Shown here one piece after another: positions 53,434 to 61,363 of a DNA stretch of 64,000 bases (positions are counted from its first letter, which is position 1; every line of letters begins with the position of its first letter). Position numbers and translations under genes: made by a program. This DNA is from Chitinophaga pinensis (lineage in GTDB: Bacteria; Bacteroidota; Bacteroidia; UKL13-3). The DNA lies in assembly GCA_945898275.1 (NCBI GenBank), contig CAMDHZ010000010.1, positions 1 through 64,000 on the forward strand. Reading direction: 5' to 3'. The notes beneath the pieces were generated by a model. That model was not told the origin of the DNA. It saw nothing but the letters and a program-made list of their open reading frames with translations, and ran no database searches.

Positions 53434-53928
53434 ATGGAATTAGTTAAACCTGGTTTAGGTCTTATCGTTTGGATGACCATTACTTTTAGTATCGTATTGT
53501 TCATTCTATCCAAATTTGCATGGAAGCCAATTCTTGCAGCAATTAAAGAAAGAGAAGACTCTATCAACAATGCATTAAACTCGGCAGAGGATGCGCGCAA
53601 ACAAATGGATGCCTTAAAAGCAGACAACGAGAAATTGTTAAACCAGGCACGTGCCGAGCGCGAGCTAATGCTAAAAGAGGCAAGTGAAATGAAAGATAAC
53701 ATCATTGCACAAGCCAAACGTTCTGCTGATGAAGAAGGCAGAAAAATTATTACCAAAGCCAATGAGGCAATTGAATCGGCTAAGTTAAATGCGATGAATG
53801 AACTTAAGACCCAAGTTGCCGTATTATCAGTTGATTTGGCAGAAAAAGTGCTTCGCAAGAAAATGGAAGACCGCAGCCAACAAGAAGCTTTTGTAAATGA
53901 AAATTTGAAATCAATTACCCTGAACTAA
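53434..53928 (+). CDS. atpF: ATP synthase subunit b
   Basis: A 164-residue stator subunit: one N-terminal membrane helix (about 8-26) and a long charged coiled coil. I chose ATG 53434 (MELVKPGLGLIVWMTITF). An in-frame TTG at 53377 would add an unlikely 19-residue tail, and 53434 follows an A-rich stretch. atpH starts 1 bp after the stop. Confidence 0.94.
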   Translation: MELVKPGLGLIVWMTITFSIVLFILSKFAWKPILAAIKEREDSINNALNSAEDARKQMDALKADNEKLLNQARAERELMLKEASEMKDNIIAQAKRSADEEGRKIITKANEAIESAKLNAMNELKTQVAVLSVDLAEKVLRKKMEDRSQQEAFVNENLKSITLN

Positions 53929-53929
53929 C

Positions 53930-54481
53930 ATGTCAGAACAAAGAGTATCCGGCAGATATGCTAAGTCATTGATAGATTTAGCCTTAGAGCGCAAAGCCTT
54001 GGATGCGGTTTACGCCGATGTGGTTTTGCTTAAGCAAACCATTGAAGCCAATGCCTCTCTAGCCAATATGCTAAAGAGCCCAATCATTAAAGCAGATAAA
54101 AAACAAGCCATTATCAAGCAAGTTTTTTCAAGTTACCTTTCTGAACTTAGCCTTCTATTTGTTAATTTAGTTACGGCTAAAAACAGAAGTTTCTTCTTGC
54201 ATGATATCGCTGTGCAGTTCATTGTTCAATACAATGAAATAAATAAAATAACTACCGCCCATGTTAAAACCGCTGTGAGCATTAGCGCCTCGGTTCAAGC
54301 AGAAGTGAAAAGCTTTTTAGAAGCCCAAACTGGTAAGCGCGTAGAATTAAAAAATTCAGTAGATCCAGAATTAATTGGTGGAATGGTCATTCAAATTGAA
54401 GACCGTTTATACGACGCCAGTATTTCAGGTAAACTGAAAAAAGCAAAACACGAATTATTAAACACTTACATTTCAAAATAA
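53930..54481 (+). CDS. atpH: ATP synthase subunit delta
   Basis: A 183-residue F1 stator subunit. It has the standard N-terminal helical domain (RVSGRYAKSLIDLALE) and the C-terminal segment DPELIGGMVIQIEDRLYDASISGKL. Length is normal. It lies between atpF (1-bp gap) and atpA (9-bp gap). Confidence 0.96.
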   Translation: MSEQRVSGRYAKSLIDLALERKALDAVYADVVLLKQTIEANASLANMLKSPIIKADKKQAIIKQVFSSYLSELSLLFVNLVTAKNRSFFLHDIAVQFIVQYNEINKITTAHVKTAVSISASVQAEVKSFLEAQTGKRVELKNSVDPELIGGMVIQIEDRLYDASISGKLKKAKHELLNTYISK

Positions 54482-54490
54482 CAGTTCATT

Positions 54491-56071
54491 ATGGTAGAAA
54501 TAAGACCCGATGAGGTATCAGCCATCATCAGAGAGCAATTAAGCAGCTTTAAGTCTGAAACCGAATTAGAAGAAGTAGGTACCGTACTCCAAGTGGGTGA
54601 TGGTATTGCTCGTATTTACGGCTTAACCAAGGTTCAGTCGGGAGAGCTTATCCAATTCTCAAATGGAGTAGAAGGCATCGTACTTAACCTTGAAGAAGAT
54701 AACGTAGGTGCTGTATTATTAGGTTCTTCAGACCAAATAGTAGAAGGCGATACCGTTAAAAGAACAGGTAGAATTGCCGCTATCAATGTTGGAGAAGGAA
54801 TGGTTGGTCGTGTATTGAATACCCTTGGTATGCCAATAGATGGTAAAGGTCCATTAACAGGTGATTTATACGAAATGCCATTGGAGCGCAAAGCACCAGG
54901 GGTAATTTACCGCGAACCCGTTAAAGAGCCACTTCAAACGGGTATCAAAGCGATTGATGCGATGATTCCAATTGGTCGTGGACAGCGTGAGTTGGTTATC
55001 GGCGACCGTCAAACTGGTAAAACAGCAGTTTGTATCGATACCATCATCAATCAAAAAGAATTTTACGAAGCAGGCCAGCCTGTATATTGTATCTATGTAG
55101 CTTGTGGTCAAAAAGCTTCTACCGTTGCGCAGGTGGTTAAAACCCTTGAAGAGCGTGGTGCAATGCCTTATACCATCATCGTTTCAGCTACTTCATCAGA
55201 TCCAGCGCCAATGCAATTCTTTGCACCTATGGCTGGTGCGGCTATTGGTGAGTTCTTCCGCGATACAGGCAGACCAGCCTTGGTAATTTATGATGATTTA
55301 TCTAAGCAAGCCGTGGCTTACCGCGAAGTTTCATTGTTATTGCGTCGTCCTCCAGGCCGCGAGGCTTATCCTGGTGACGTTTTCTATTTGCATAGTCGTT
55401 TATTAGAGCGTGCTGCAAAGATCAATGCAACCGATTCAATTGCACAACAAATGAACGATTTGCCTCCTTCTATCAAGCATATGGTAAAAGGTGGAGGTTC
55501 TTTAACTGCACTTCCAATTATCGAAACACAAGCTGGTGACGTTTCTGCTTATATTCCAACCAATGTAATTTCTATTACAGACGGACAGATATTCTTAGAA
55601 GCCAATTTGTTTAACTCAGGTATCCGTCCTGCGATTAACGTAGGTATCTCGGTATCACGTGTGGGTGGTAACGCCCAAATCAAATCAATGAAGAAAGTTG
55701 CGGGTACATTAAAATTGGATCAAGCCCAATACCGCGAATTGGAAGCTTTCTCTAAGTTTGGTTCAGACCTAGATGCCGCTACAAAATCTGTTTTGGCAAA
55801 AGGTGCTCGTAACGTAGAAATCTTGAAGCAAGGACAGTTTGCACCTTTGCGTGTAGAACAACAAGTAGCGATTATTTACTTAGGTACTAAAGGTTTATTA
55901 TCTGCTGTTCCTGTAAATAAGATACGTGAGTTTGAAGCTGACTTCCTAAACTTTTTGGAAAACAAACACATCGATGTGTTAAATACCATTAAGAAGGGTG
56001 GCATTGGCGACGATGTAACCGGCATACTAGAATCAGTTTGTAAAGAATTAACAGCTAAATACAGCGCATAA
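54491..56071 (+). CDS. atpA: ATP synthase subunit alpha
   Basis: A 526-residue non-catalytic F1 nucleotide-binding subunit. Walker A is GDRQTGKTA, preceded by GRGQRELVI, and the arginine finger region is in [20 protein letters not shown]. Length is normal. A GGTTTGAACC motif sits right after its stop. The catalytic partner atpD is not in this cluster. Confidence 0.98.
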   Translation: MVEIRPDEVSAIIREQLSSFKSETELEEVGTVLQVGDGIARIYGLTKVQSGELIQFSNGVEGIVLNLEEDNVGAVLLGSSDQIVEGDTVKRTGRIAAINVGEGMVGRVLNTLGMPIDGKGPLTGDLYEMPLERKAPGVIYREPVKEPLQTGIKAIDAMIPIGRGQRELVIGDRQTGKTAVCIDTIINQKEFYEAGQPVYCIYVACGQKASTVAQVVKTLEERGAMPYTIIVSATSSDPAPMQFFAPMAGAAIGEFFRDTGRPALVIYDDLSKQAVAYREVSLLLRRPPGREAYPGDVFYLHSRLLERAAKINATDSIAQQMNDLPPSIKHMVKGGGSLTALPIIETQAGDVSAYIPTNVISITDGQIFLEANLFNSGIRPAINVGISVSRVGGNAQIKSMKKVAGTLKLDQAQYRELEAFSKFGSDLDAATKSVLAKGARNVEILKQGQFAPLRVEQQVAIIYLGTKGLLSAVPVNKIREFEADFLNFLENKHIDVLNTIKKGGIGDDVTGILESVCKELTAKYSA

Positions 56072-56074
56072 TTC

Positions 56075-56084
56075 GGTTTGAACC
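56075..56084. repeat. GGTTYRAACC motif copy 16 (GGTTTGAACC)
   Basis: Intergenic copy between atpA and atpG in the context TTCGGTTTGAACCGAA (56072-56087), a 16-base palindrome apart from the central two bases. It begins 4 bases after the atpA stop. Confidence 0.8.
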
Positions 56085-56104
56085 GAAAGGCTTAACATAA
56101 ACAC

Positions 56105-56974
56105 ATGGCCAATTTAAAAGAAGTAAGGATAAGGATTGCATCGGTAAACTCAACGCAACAAATCACCAAGGCGATGAAGCTGGTGAGTGCAACTAAGTTG
56201 AGACGTGCGCAGAACGCCATTCTGCAAATGAGACCCTATGCACAAAAGCTAAACGGGATTTTGGCAAATCTTTCAGACTCAATGGATATTGATTCTTTGA
56301 AAGTGTATTTTGACCAACGCCCAATTAACAATGTGCTATTGGTGGTAATTACCTCGGATAGGGGATTGTGCGGTTCGTTTAATGCCAATGTAATTAAACT
56401 AGCCAACAAGCTTATCCGTGAGGATTATGCAGGAAAGAACATTACCATTTTGCCAGTAGGCAGAAAAGGAGCAGATTTCTTTGCAAAAGCAGAAGGCGTT
56501 AAAGTAAATGCATCTTTTAAAGAAACTTTGCAAAACCTAAATGCCAAAGCAGGTTTTGAAATTGGAGAATACGTTTTGAACCAATACAGCGCTGGTAAGT
56601 TTGACAAGGTAGAAGTGGTATACAATCAGTTTAAGAATGCGGCAACGCAAATCTTAAGCAATGATGCCTTTTTACCTATTGCAAAACAAGCAGGCACACA
56701 AGCTTCAAAAACTGACTTTATTTTTGAACCAGGTAAAGAAGAAATCTTGTTAGAATTAATTCCAAGAATTTTAAAGACCCAGATTTACCGTTCTTTACTT
56801 GATTCATTTGCCTCTGAACATGGTGCCCGTATGGTGGCCATGGATAAGGCAACAGACAATGCAGGTGAGTTAATTAAAGCCTTAAAATTAGAATACAACC
56901 GTGCCCGTCAGGCAGCTATTACTACCGAGATTTCTGAAATCGTAGGTGGAGCCGCCGCCTTAAGTGGTGCATAA
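56105..56974 (+). CDS. atpG: ATP synthase subunit gamma
   Basis: A 289-residue central-stalk subunit. The N-terminal coil begins NLKEVRIRIASVNSTQQITKAMKLVSATKLRRAQ, a near-invariant start, there is the SDRGLCGSFN segment, and the C-terminal coil ends with RARQAAITTEISEIVGGAAAL. Length is normal. It is the last gene of the cluster: a terminator follows, and atpD and atpC are not found here, a split that is common in Bacteroidota. Confidence 0.97.
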   Translation: MANLKEVRIRIASVNSTQQITKAMKLVSATKLRRAQNAILQMRPYAQKLNGILANLSDSMDIDSLKVYFDQRPINNVLLVVITSDRGLCGSFNANVIKLANKLIREDYAGKNITILPVGRKGADFFAKAEGVKVNASFKETLQNLNAKAGFEIGEYVLNQYSAGKFDKVEVVYNQFKNAATQILSNDAFLPIAKQAGTQASKTDFIFEPGKEEILLELIPRILKTQIYRSLLDSFASEHGARMVAMDKATDNAGELIKALKLEYNRARQAAITTEISEIVGGAAALSGA

Positions 56975-56993
56975 TTAGAGCTAATCATTATTG

Positions 56994-57031
56994 AAAACAG
57001 CTGAATCACGAGAAGTGTTTCGGCTGTTTTT
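56994..57031 (+). terminator. Intrinsic terminator after atpG
   Basis: AAAACAGC (56994-57001) pairs with GCTGTTTT (57023-57030), with further partial pairing inside (GAA with TTC, CAC with GTG) and a T run after it. It ends the ATP synthase transcript. Confidence 0.75.
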
Positions 57032-57067
57032 GTTATTACTAAATCTAGCAAAAGATATTTCCTTAGG

Positions 57068-57496
57068 TCACCCTTCCTTTTCTATCAACTTCAAGAAGTT
57101 TAGTGGTGTCATCACTGCAATGGATGAATTTCTATAATCTTTGGTATTTCTTGTGACAATTGCATCAATTCCTTTGATTTTGAGGGCAGAAGCGTGTTGA
57201 ACTGAATCTTCAAAATCGGAGAAATTACTTTTTAATGCTTCAACAAGCTCTGCTTTAGTTGTTCCAATAATCTCAGTCATCTCCGTAAGCGTTTCTATTA
57301 CTTCTAAGGTTTTTTTATGTCCTAAAAATTTCCGAACGATGTAATAAATATTATTGATAGATAATGCAGACAAATATAGTTTAATAGTCCCTTGTTCATT
57401 TAATTCAAATAGCTCACTTGCAGGATTAGCATGGGGCTCTCTATCTGTAAAAAAATCAATAACTACATCCGAATCTATAAAAAGCTTATACTCCAT
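57068..57496 (-). CDS. PIN-domain toxin (VapC-like RNase)
   Basis: A 142-residue PIN-domain protein. The first catalytic Asp is Asp8 in LFIDSDVVIDFF. The later acidic residues are in SNFSDFEDSVQHASAL and the C-terminal DAIVTRNTKDY, giving the usual four-acid metal site. Such proteins cut RNA and are toxins when their antitoxin is lost. The start overlaps the end of the antitoxin gene by 11 bp. The target RNA cannot be read from sequence. Confidence 0.88.
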   Translation of the reverse strand: MEYKLFIDSDVVIDFFTDREPHANPASELFELNEQGTIKLYLSALSINNIYYIVRKFLGHKKTLEVIETLTEMTEIIGTTKAELVEALKSNFSDFEDSVQHASALKIKGIDAIVTRNTKDYRNSSIAVMTPLNFLKLIEKEG

Positions 57497-57740
57497 ATTT
57501 CTTAGACAATTCCTCTGTTAAAATCGTTTTATAATCTAACTCATCTTCAGTTTTGATAATACCTCGCAGTTTCCTGACTTTTGGTGAAAGCTGTTTTTTA
57601 GTATTTATTTTACGATTTACTGTCACTAACTTGAAATAGCTTTCCACCATTTCGGAAAGACTAAGCCCTTTCTCTTTTGCATATTCTTTAGCAGTTTCAA
57701 TGATTTCCTTTTGAATGGTTAAGGTTAATTTGCTGCTCAT
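57486..57740 (-). CDS. Antitoxin of the PIN-domain pair (DUF6364-like)
   Basis: An 84-residue basic protein with an N-terminal ribbon-helix-helix-like segment ([20 protein letters not shown], then [12 protein letters not shown]), resembling DUF6364-type antitoxins found next to PIN toxins in Bacteroidota. The C-terminal half is polar and should wrap around the toxin. It precedes and overlaps the toxin gene. Upstream lies TATATTTG (minus strand; plus 57758-57765), a match to the Bacteroidota -7 element, and two palindromes that may be its own operator. Confidence 0.78.
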   Translation of the reverse strand: MSSKLTLTIQKEIIETAKEYAKEKGLSLSEMVESYFKLVTVNRKINTKKQLSPKVRKLRGIIKTEDELDYKTILTEELSKKYGV

Positions 57741-57757
57741 TTTGTTATTAATTTAAA

Positions 57758-57797
57758 CAAATATACGTATCCTTTTTTTAATTATTACACGTGTAAT
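57758..57797 (-). promoter_or_regulatory. Toxin-antitoxin promoter and candidate operator palindromes
   Basis: On the minus strand TATATTTG (plus 57758-57765) fits TAnnTTTG. ATACGTAT (57763-57770) overlaps it, and ATTACACGTGTAAT (57784-57797) is a perfect 14-bp palindrome where the -33 region would be. A ribbon-helix-helix antitoxin binding here would shut off its own promoter. No TTG is seen at the expected -33 spacing. Confidence 0.5.
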
Positions 57798-57890
57798 TTT
57801 CAAACGTTATGGGTATTATTCTATCTTTATTCAATAGGAAATCCTCCTTTTTTCTTATTTTTACCCCACAATTATTTTAGACAATATAAC

Positions 57891-58325
57891 ATGGCAAAAG
57901 CAGAAATACACACCGCTAAAGGTGTAATGACCGTTGAATTCTTTGAGAAAGACGCTCCCAATACTGTTGCAAACTTTTTAAAACTAGCCAAGAGTGGCTT
58001 CTATGATGGCGTTAGCTTTCACCGCGTAATTCCTGATTTTGTAATCCAAGGTGGAGACCCAACTGGCACAGGTGCTGGCGGACCGGGGTACAAAATTAAT
58101 TGTGAACTCGATGGCGAAAACCAATATCATGACAGAGGGGTTCTTTCAATGGCACATGCTGGTAGAAACACAGGTGGCTCTCAATTCTTTGTTTGCCATA
58201 GCAGAAAAAATACCTCTCACTTAGATCGAGTTCATACTTGTTTTGGTAAGGTGGTAGATGGTCTTGAGGTAATTGATGCCATCCGTCAAGGTGATGTGAT
58301 GACGAAGGTGGTTGTGGTGGAGTAG
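57891..58325 (+). CDS. Cyclophilin-type peptidyl-prolyl isomerase
   Basis: A 144-residue single-domain cytoplasmic cyclophilin that speeds Pro cis-trans isomerisation. The active-site segment [19 protein letters not shown] includes the catalytic Arg, and GGSQFFVCH carries the conserved Gln and Phe. There is no signal peptide. It is close in size to E. coli PpiB. Its stop is followed by a short repeat region, and the next gene is convergent. Confidence 0.94.
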   Translation: MAKAEIHTAKGVMTVEFFEKDAPNTVANFLKLAKSGFYDGVSFHRVIPDFVIQGGDPTGTGAGGPGYKINCELDGENQYHDRGVLSMAHAGRNTGGSQFFVCHSRKNTSHLDRVHTCFGKVVDGLEVIDAIRQGDVMTKVVVVE

Positions 58326-58354
58326 TCCATGGTCGATGGACCATTGTCCATGGT
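58325..58354. repeat. Intergenic GTCCATGG repeat cluster after ppiB-like gene
   Basis: Two GTCCATGG words (58325-58332 and 58346-58353) flank ATGGACCAT, so the stretch can fold as GTCCAT...ATGGAC hairpins in two overlapping ways. A related repeat built from GTCCAT and GACCAT words follows serS at 62632. It fills the space between convergent genes. Confidence 0.6.
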
Positions 58355-58367
58355 AATCTACCAGAAA

Positions 58368-59486
58368 CTAATTGCCAGCTGCCTCTTTCTTCAACCGCAA
58401 TACCAACTTAATCATCGTTTTAAAAGACATATCTGGGTGTGCAATTTGATTTACTGTGCCCACTATAAACAAGTTTTCTTTTGGACTGTAATACGCCAAT
58501 GCGCCAGATAATCCTGAGTGCCCAATAAAAATAGGGACTGCGCCAGTAGGGTTAAACATCCAAGGCAACTTAAACAAATGCAAGCCTACACCAGATTGCA
58601 TGGGGAAGAAAATCTTGTTCCAATCTTGCATCCAATCTAAATAGGTTTTTGGGAACAGTTTTCCTGTAAAATAAGCTTCAATAAATACCAACATGTCTTG
58701 GTTGGTAGAAACCATTCCACCGTCTGCGCCAAAAGAGCACATGGCTTTTGGGATGCTTAGCGGTGCTGCTTCGTAATACAAAGCTTTGGGTTTGCTATCG
58801 CTTGGGTCTGCATATAAATAAGTGTTCTTAAGTTCAAGGGGTTTTAGGATGTGCTCCTCACAATTTTCTGAATAGGATTTTCCAGATACTACTTCAATAA
58901 TTTTCCCCAAGAGTTGAAAATTGGCATCCGAGTAATGCGCTTTCCCTTTAGAGCCCGGTGCAAACATAGGTTTCATGTTTTTGGTTCGAACCAACACCTC
59001 TTCTAAAGACCAAAATTGATCGTTTCCTTCTTTGAGTGCATCTTCTAAGCTCTTGCCATTTGGCCCCTTGTCTTGAAAATAATCGGGTAGGCCAGAGGTA
59101 TGCGCTAAAAGTTGTCTAAGCGTGATGTCGAAAGAATATTCTTTTCCCTTATAAATATGCAAGCCTTTAAGAATGGTGCTGTCTAAGTATTTGCTAATTT
59201 TATCGTCTATGTCAAGGGTTTTTTGGGAATGAAACTTTAAGATAATTGCACTGGTAAACAACTTTGTAGTACTCGCTATAAAATAGGCTTGGTTCAAACC
59301 GATATTGCCTGCTGCGCCTTCCCAAACAAAGCTGTCTTTTTTGAGGGCAAAGGTGCTTCCAAAGATTTTCTTTTGGTCGACGGTCTTATTAAGAATTTGC
59401 TGTAGGTCGTTTTTGCGAGTTTCGGTTTGAGCCAAACTAGAAGTGAGTTGCATAAATAAGATTGCTAAAGTGAGAATTGTGCGCAT
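58368..59486 (-). CDS. Secreted serine hydrolase, class C beta-lactamase-like
   Basis: A 372-residue exported protein of the beta-lactamase/DD-peptidase (serine hydrolase) fold: signal peptide (about 1-19), the nucleophile Ser in IASTTKLFTS (S-x-x-K), YSDANFQ as the Y-x-N-like motif (Tyr-Ser-Asp) and GHSGLSG as the H-x-G motif. The family contains esterases and peptidases rather than true resistance enzymes. Substrate is unknown. It contains GGTTCGAACC (58983) and GGTTCAAACC (59291), plus a near copy at 59424. Confidence 0.85.
   Translation of the reverse strand: MRTILTLAILFMQLTSSLAQTETRKNDLQQILNKTVDQKKIFGSTFALKKDSFVWEGAAGNIGLNQAYFIASTTKLFTSAIILKFHSQKTLDIDDKISKYLDSTILKGLHIYKGKEYSFDITLRQLLAHTSGLPDYFQDKGPNGKSLEDALKEGNDQFWSLEEVLVRTKNMKPMFAPGSKGKAHYSDANFQLLGKIIEVVSGKSYSENCEEHILKPLELKNTYLYADPSDSKPKALYYEAAPLSIPKAMCSFGADGGMVSTNQDMLVFIEAYFTGKLFPKTYLDWMQDWNKIFFPMQSGVGLHLFKLPWMFNPTGAVPIFIGHSGLSGALAYYSPKENLFIVGTVNQIAHPDMSFKTMIKLVLRLKKEAAGN
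58983..58992. repeat. GGTTYRAACC motif copy 17 (GGTTCGAACC, perfect palindrome)
   Basis: Exact palindromic copy in the serine hydrolase gene, read as Val-Arg-Thr on the coding strand (context TTGGTTCGAACCAA). Confidence 0.8.
59291..59300. repeat. GGTTYRAACC motif copy 18 (GGTTCAAACC)
   Basis: Exact copy in the serine hydrolase gene, read as Gly-Leu-Asn-Gln, 308 bp from copy 17. Confidence 0.8.
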
Positions 59487-59558
59487 AAATTAAGAATTTC
59501 TTGAGGGCAAAGGTCTTATATAAGACTAGCATTTATTTTACCATAGGGTAAAAAATGA

Positions 59559-60140
59559 TTAGTACATTTTTTTTATTCTACTTAAGCTTTGAGGTGTGAT
59601 GCCTAAATAAGAGGCAATATGGTTCTGCGCAATTCTATTTTGAATATTTGGGAACATTTGTAGCATAATTTGGTAACGCTCTTTAGCCGAAAGTGTGAGC
59701 AGTTCTATCTGTTGCTGCTGTTTGCCTACAAAAGACATTTCTGCTGCCACCAAGCGAATAATTTTACCAATAGGCTGTTGCGTGATGAGGTCGTAGCTTT
59801 CTGTAGTCATTCTAAGCATTTCTGTATTTTCTAGCGCAACAACTTGTAAAGGCGTGACTTGTTTGGTGAGCAAAGACATATAATCGGCACAAAATTGTTG
59901 ATCGAAGGCAAAATCGAGGCACACAAAATTATTTTCTTTCCAGAGAAAAATGCCCACACTTCCTTTGAGGATAAAATAGAAATGGCGTTCCTTAGAATTT
60001 TCTGCTTTGATAACTTCATCCTTTTTAAACTGCACCATCTCGCAATGCGAAACAAACTCATCCCAAGTTTCTATAGGTGCGTTAAAGAAGGCATCAAAGG
60101 TGTTTTTTAGAAGCATAGAGTAGGATTCGGGATTTTGCAT
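59559..60140 (-). CDS. Crp/Fnr-family transcriptional regulator
   Basis: A 193-residue regulator with an N-terminal cyclic-nucleotide-binding-like jelly roll (about 15-115) and a C-terminal winged helix whose recognition part is RIAQNHIASYLGITPQSLSRIKKM. The jelly roll lacks the Arg-Ser pair that contacts cAMP in Crp, so the ligand is unknown. It has no iron-sulfur cysteines of the Fnr type. It lies upstream of the serine hydrolase (73 bp) and may regulate its neighbours. Confidence 0.88.
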   Translation of the reverse strand: MQNPESYSMLLKNTFDAFFNAPIETWDEFVSHCEMVQFKKDEVIKAENSKERHFYFILKGSVGIFLWKENNFVCLDFAFDQQFCADYMSLLTKQVTPLQVVALENTEMLRMTTESYDLITQQPIGKIIRLVAAEMSFVGKQQQQIELLTLSAKERYQIMLQMFPNIQNRIAQNHIASYLGITPQSLSRIKKMY

Positions 60141-60197
60141 GTTTTTTATTTTGGTTGAATTTTATGAACCAAATTAAGACTTTCAAATGCAGATTCT

Positions 60198-60626
60198 TTA
60201 ATTACTTTTAACTCTTTCCCAAGATTCTGTAGCATAAAACATTCCCCAATAGCCCCTTAATCTCAAGGTGTTATTTTCAATCCAAATTTTACCTGTATAA
60301 GTTTTACCATCTCTGCTGTCATAAATGCTGCCATTGATAAATTCCTCTCCTTTTTTCTCAAAGCCCCATAATAATACAGAGCCTAGTAGGGGTGAATTTC
60401 TTTTACTTTCATTTGGATTATTGTCATCTAACCAAGCTTTGCCTGTTTTAGGATTGATGGGTTGTTTTAACCAAACAATTTTACCATAATATTTACCTGC
60501 GGTATAGAATATTTCAATATGTGCGTCTTTATCGGCGGTTATCCATTTACCTAGAATTTTCTCGGGCGTTTGAGCAGTTAAAAAGTTTGTGACAAATAAT
60601 AAAATGATTATTAGTAACTTTTTCAT
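60198..60626 (-). CDS. Secreted DUF2147 protein
   Basis: A 142-residue exported protein with a signal peptide (about 1-18, ending LTAQ) and a DUF2147 lipocalin-like fold: ILGKWITADKDAHIEIF at the start, then GKIVWLKQPINPKTGK and TYTGKIWIENNTLRLRGYWG. The family is uncharacterised and often co-occurs with stress genes. It stands 58 bp before the Crp-like gene on the same strand. Confidence 0.85.
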   Translation of the reverse strand: MKKLLIIILLFVTNFLTAQTPEKILGKWITADKDAHIEIFYTAGKYYGKIVWLKQPINPKTGKAWLDDNNPNESKRNSPLLGSVLLWGFEKKGEEFINGSIYDSRDGKTYTGKIWIENNTLRLRGYWGMFYATESWERVKSN

Positions 60627-60688
60627 TTAAGGTTTTTTATGATTTATTTTATTAGAATGAATGGGCAAATAGGAGAACGCCGACTATG

Positions 60689-61267
60689 CTATTTTGTTTT
60701 TTTTCCTAAATCTGCCATTTTCTCGAGCCAAGTTTTTCTAAATGCCTCACTAGAATTTCTAAGTGTTGCGATATAGGTAACTTTTACAGGGTTGATACCA
60801 CAAAATTGTAGGGTTCCTCTTTTAAATTGTTTAATGGCAGGGCTTCCCATAAAGAGATAATCATACCATCTTGGCGTATCGGCAGTAATAACTAATTGAG
60901 CCGTTTTGCCTGTAAATAATTTTTTAGGCAAGGGCTTTCCTTCTACGTATTCAAATGCAATTCCAGGTAAAAAGGTGCGATCTATAAAGCCTTTTAACAA
61001 AGCTGGAATGCCATACCACCACATAGGAAAGAACCAAATCAAGTGTTGGGCATTTTTAATTTTTTCTAAAGCCATTAATAAATCAGGCTCTAGCTCCGTT
61101 CTTTTTCTGTACCCATATTGCAAAATAGGATTAAAAGTTAGGTCGGTTAAGTTTATAACTTCCACTTTCCAAACAGACCTGTCTAAACCCGCTTCAAACG
61201 ATTGAGAAAGCGCATAGTTGAAGCTTTCCTTATCAGGGTGTGAGTTGATGATGAGGAGATTTTTCAT
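60689..61267 (-). CDS. NAD(P)H-dependent quinone reductase-like flavoprotein
   Basis: A 192-residue flavodoxin-fold protein of the KefF/MdaB/NQO family. It has HPDKESFNYALSQSF near the N-terminus and the flavin-contact segment LIWFFPMWWYGIPALLKGFIDRTF. These enzymes reduce quinones or other electrophiles by two electrons using FMN or FAD. It heads a minus-strand group with DUF2147, the Crp-like regulator and the serine hydrolase. A redox-stress role is likely from the family only. Confidence 0.88.
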   Translation of the reverse strand: MKNLLIINSHPDKESFNYALSQSFEAGLDRSVWKVEVINLTDLTFNPILQYGYRKRTELEPDLLMALEKIKNAQHLIWFFPMWWYGIPALLKGFIDRTFLPGIAFEYVEGKPLPKKLFTGKTAQLVITADTPRWYDYLFMGSPAIKQFKRGTLQFCGINPVKVTYIATLRNSSEAFRKTWLEKMADLGKKTK

Positions 61268-61327
61268 GATAGTGTAAAGGTAAGAAAAAGTTCCTCAGAA
61301 ATCTTAGCTTTGCCTTCAAATTAAATC

Positions 61328-61357
61328 GCCAGTGGCCAGAAGCCAGCGGCCAGAAGC
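61328..61357. repeat. Two tandem 14-bp units before serS
   Basis: GCCAGTGGCCAGAA (61328-61341) is followed directly by GCCAGCGGCCAGAA (61342-61355) and then GC, so there are two units with a single T/C difference. They lie immediately upstream of serS. The sequence is G+C-rich compared with its surroundings. It looks like a small intergenic repeat element. Confidence 0.7.
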
Positions 61358-61363
61358 TATACT

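Noticed and set aside
58368-59486. Antibiotic-resistance beta-lactamase
   Set aside because: The motifs show only the broad serine-hydrolase family, whose members are mostly esterases or peptidases; no resistance context is present.
61328-61357. CRISPR array
   Set aside because: Only two short contiguous units without spacers and no cas genes in the window.
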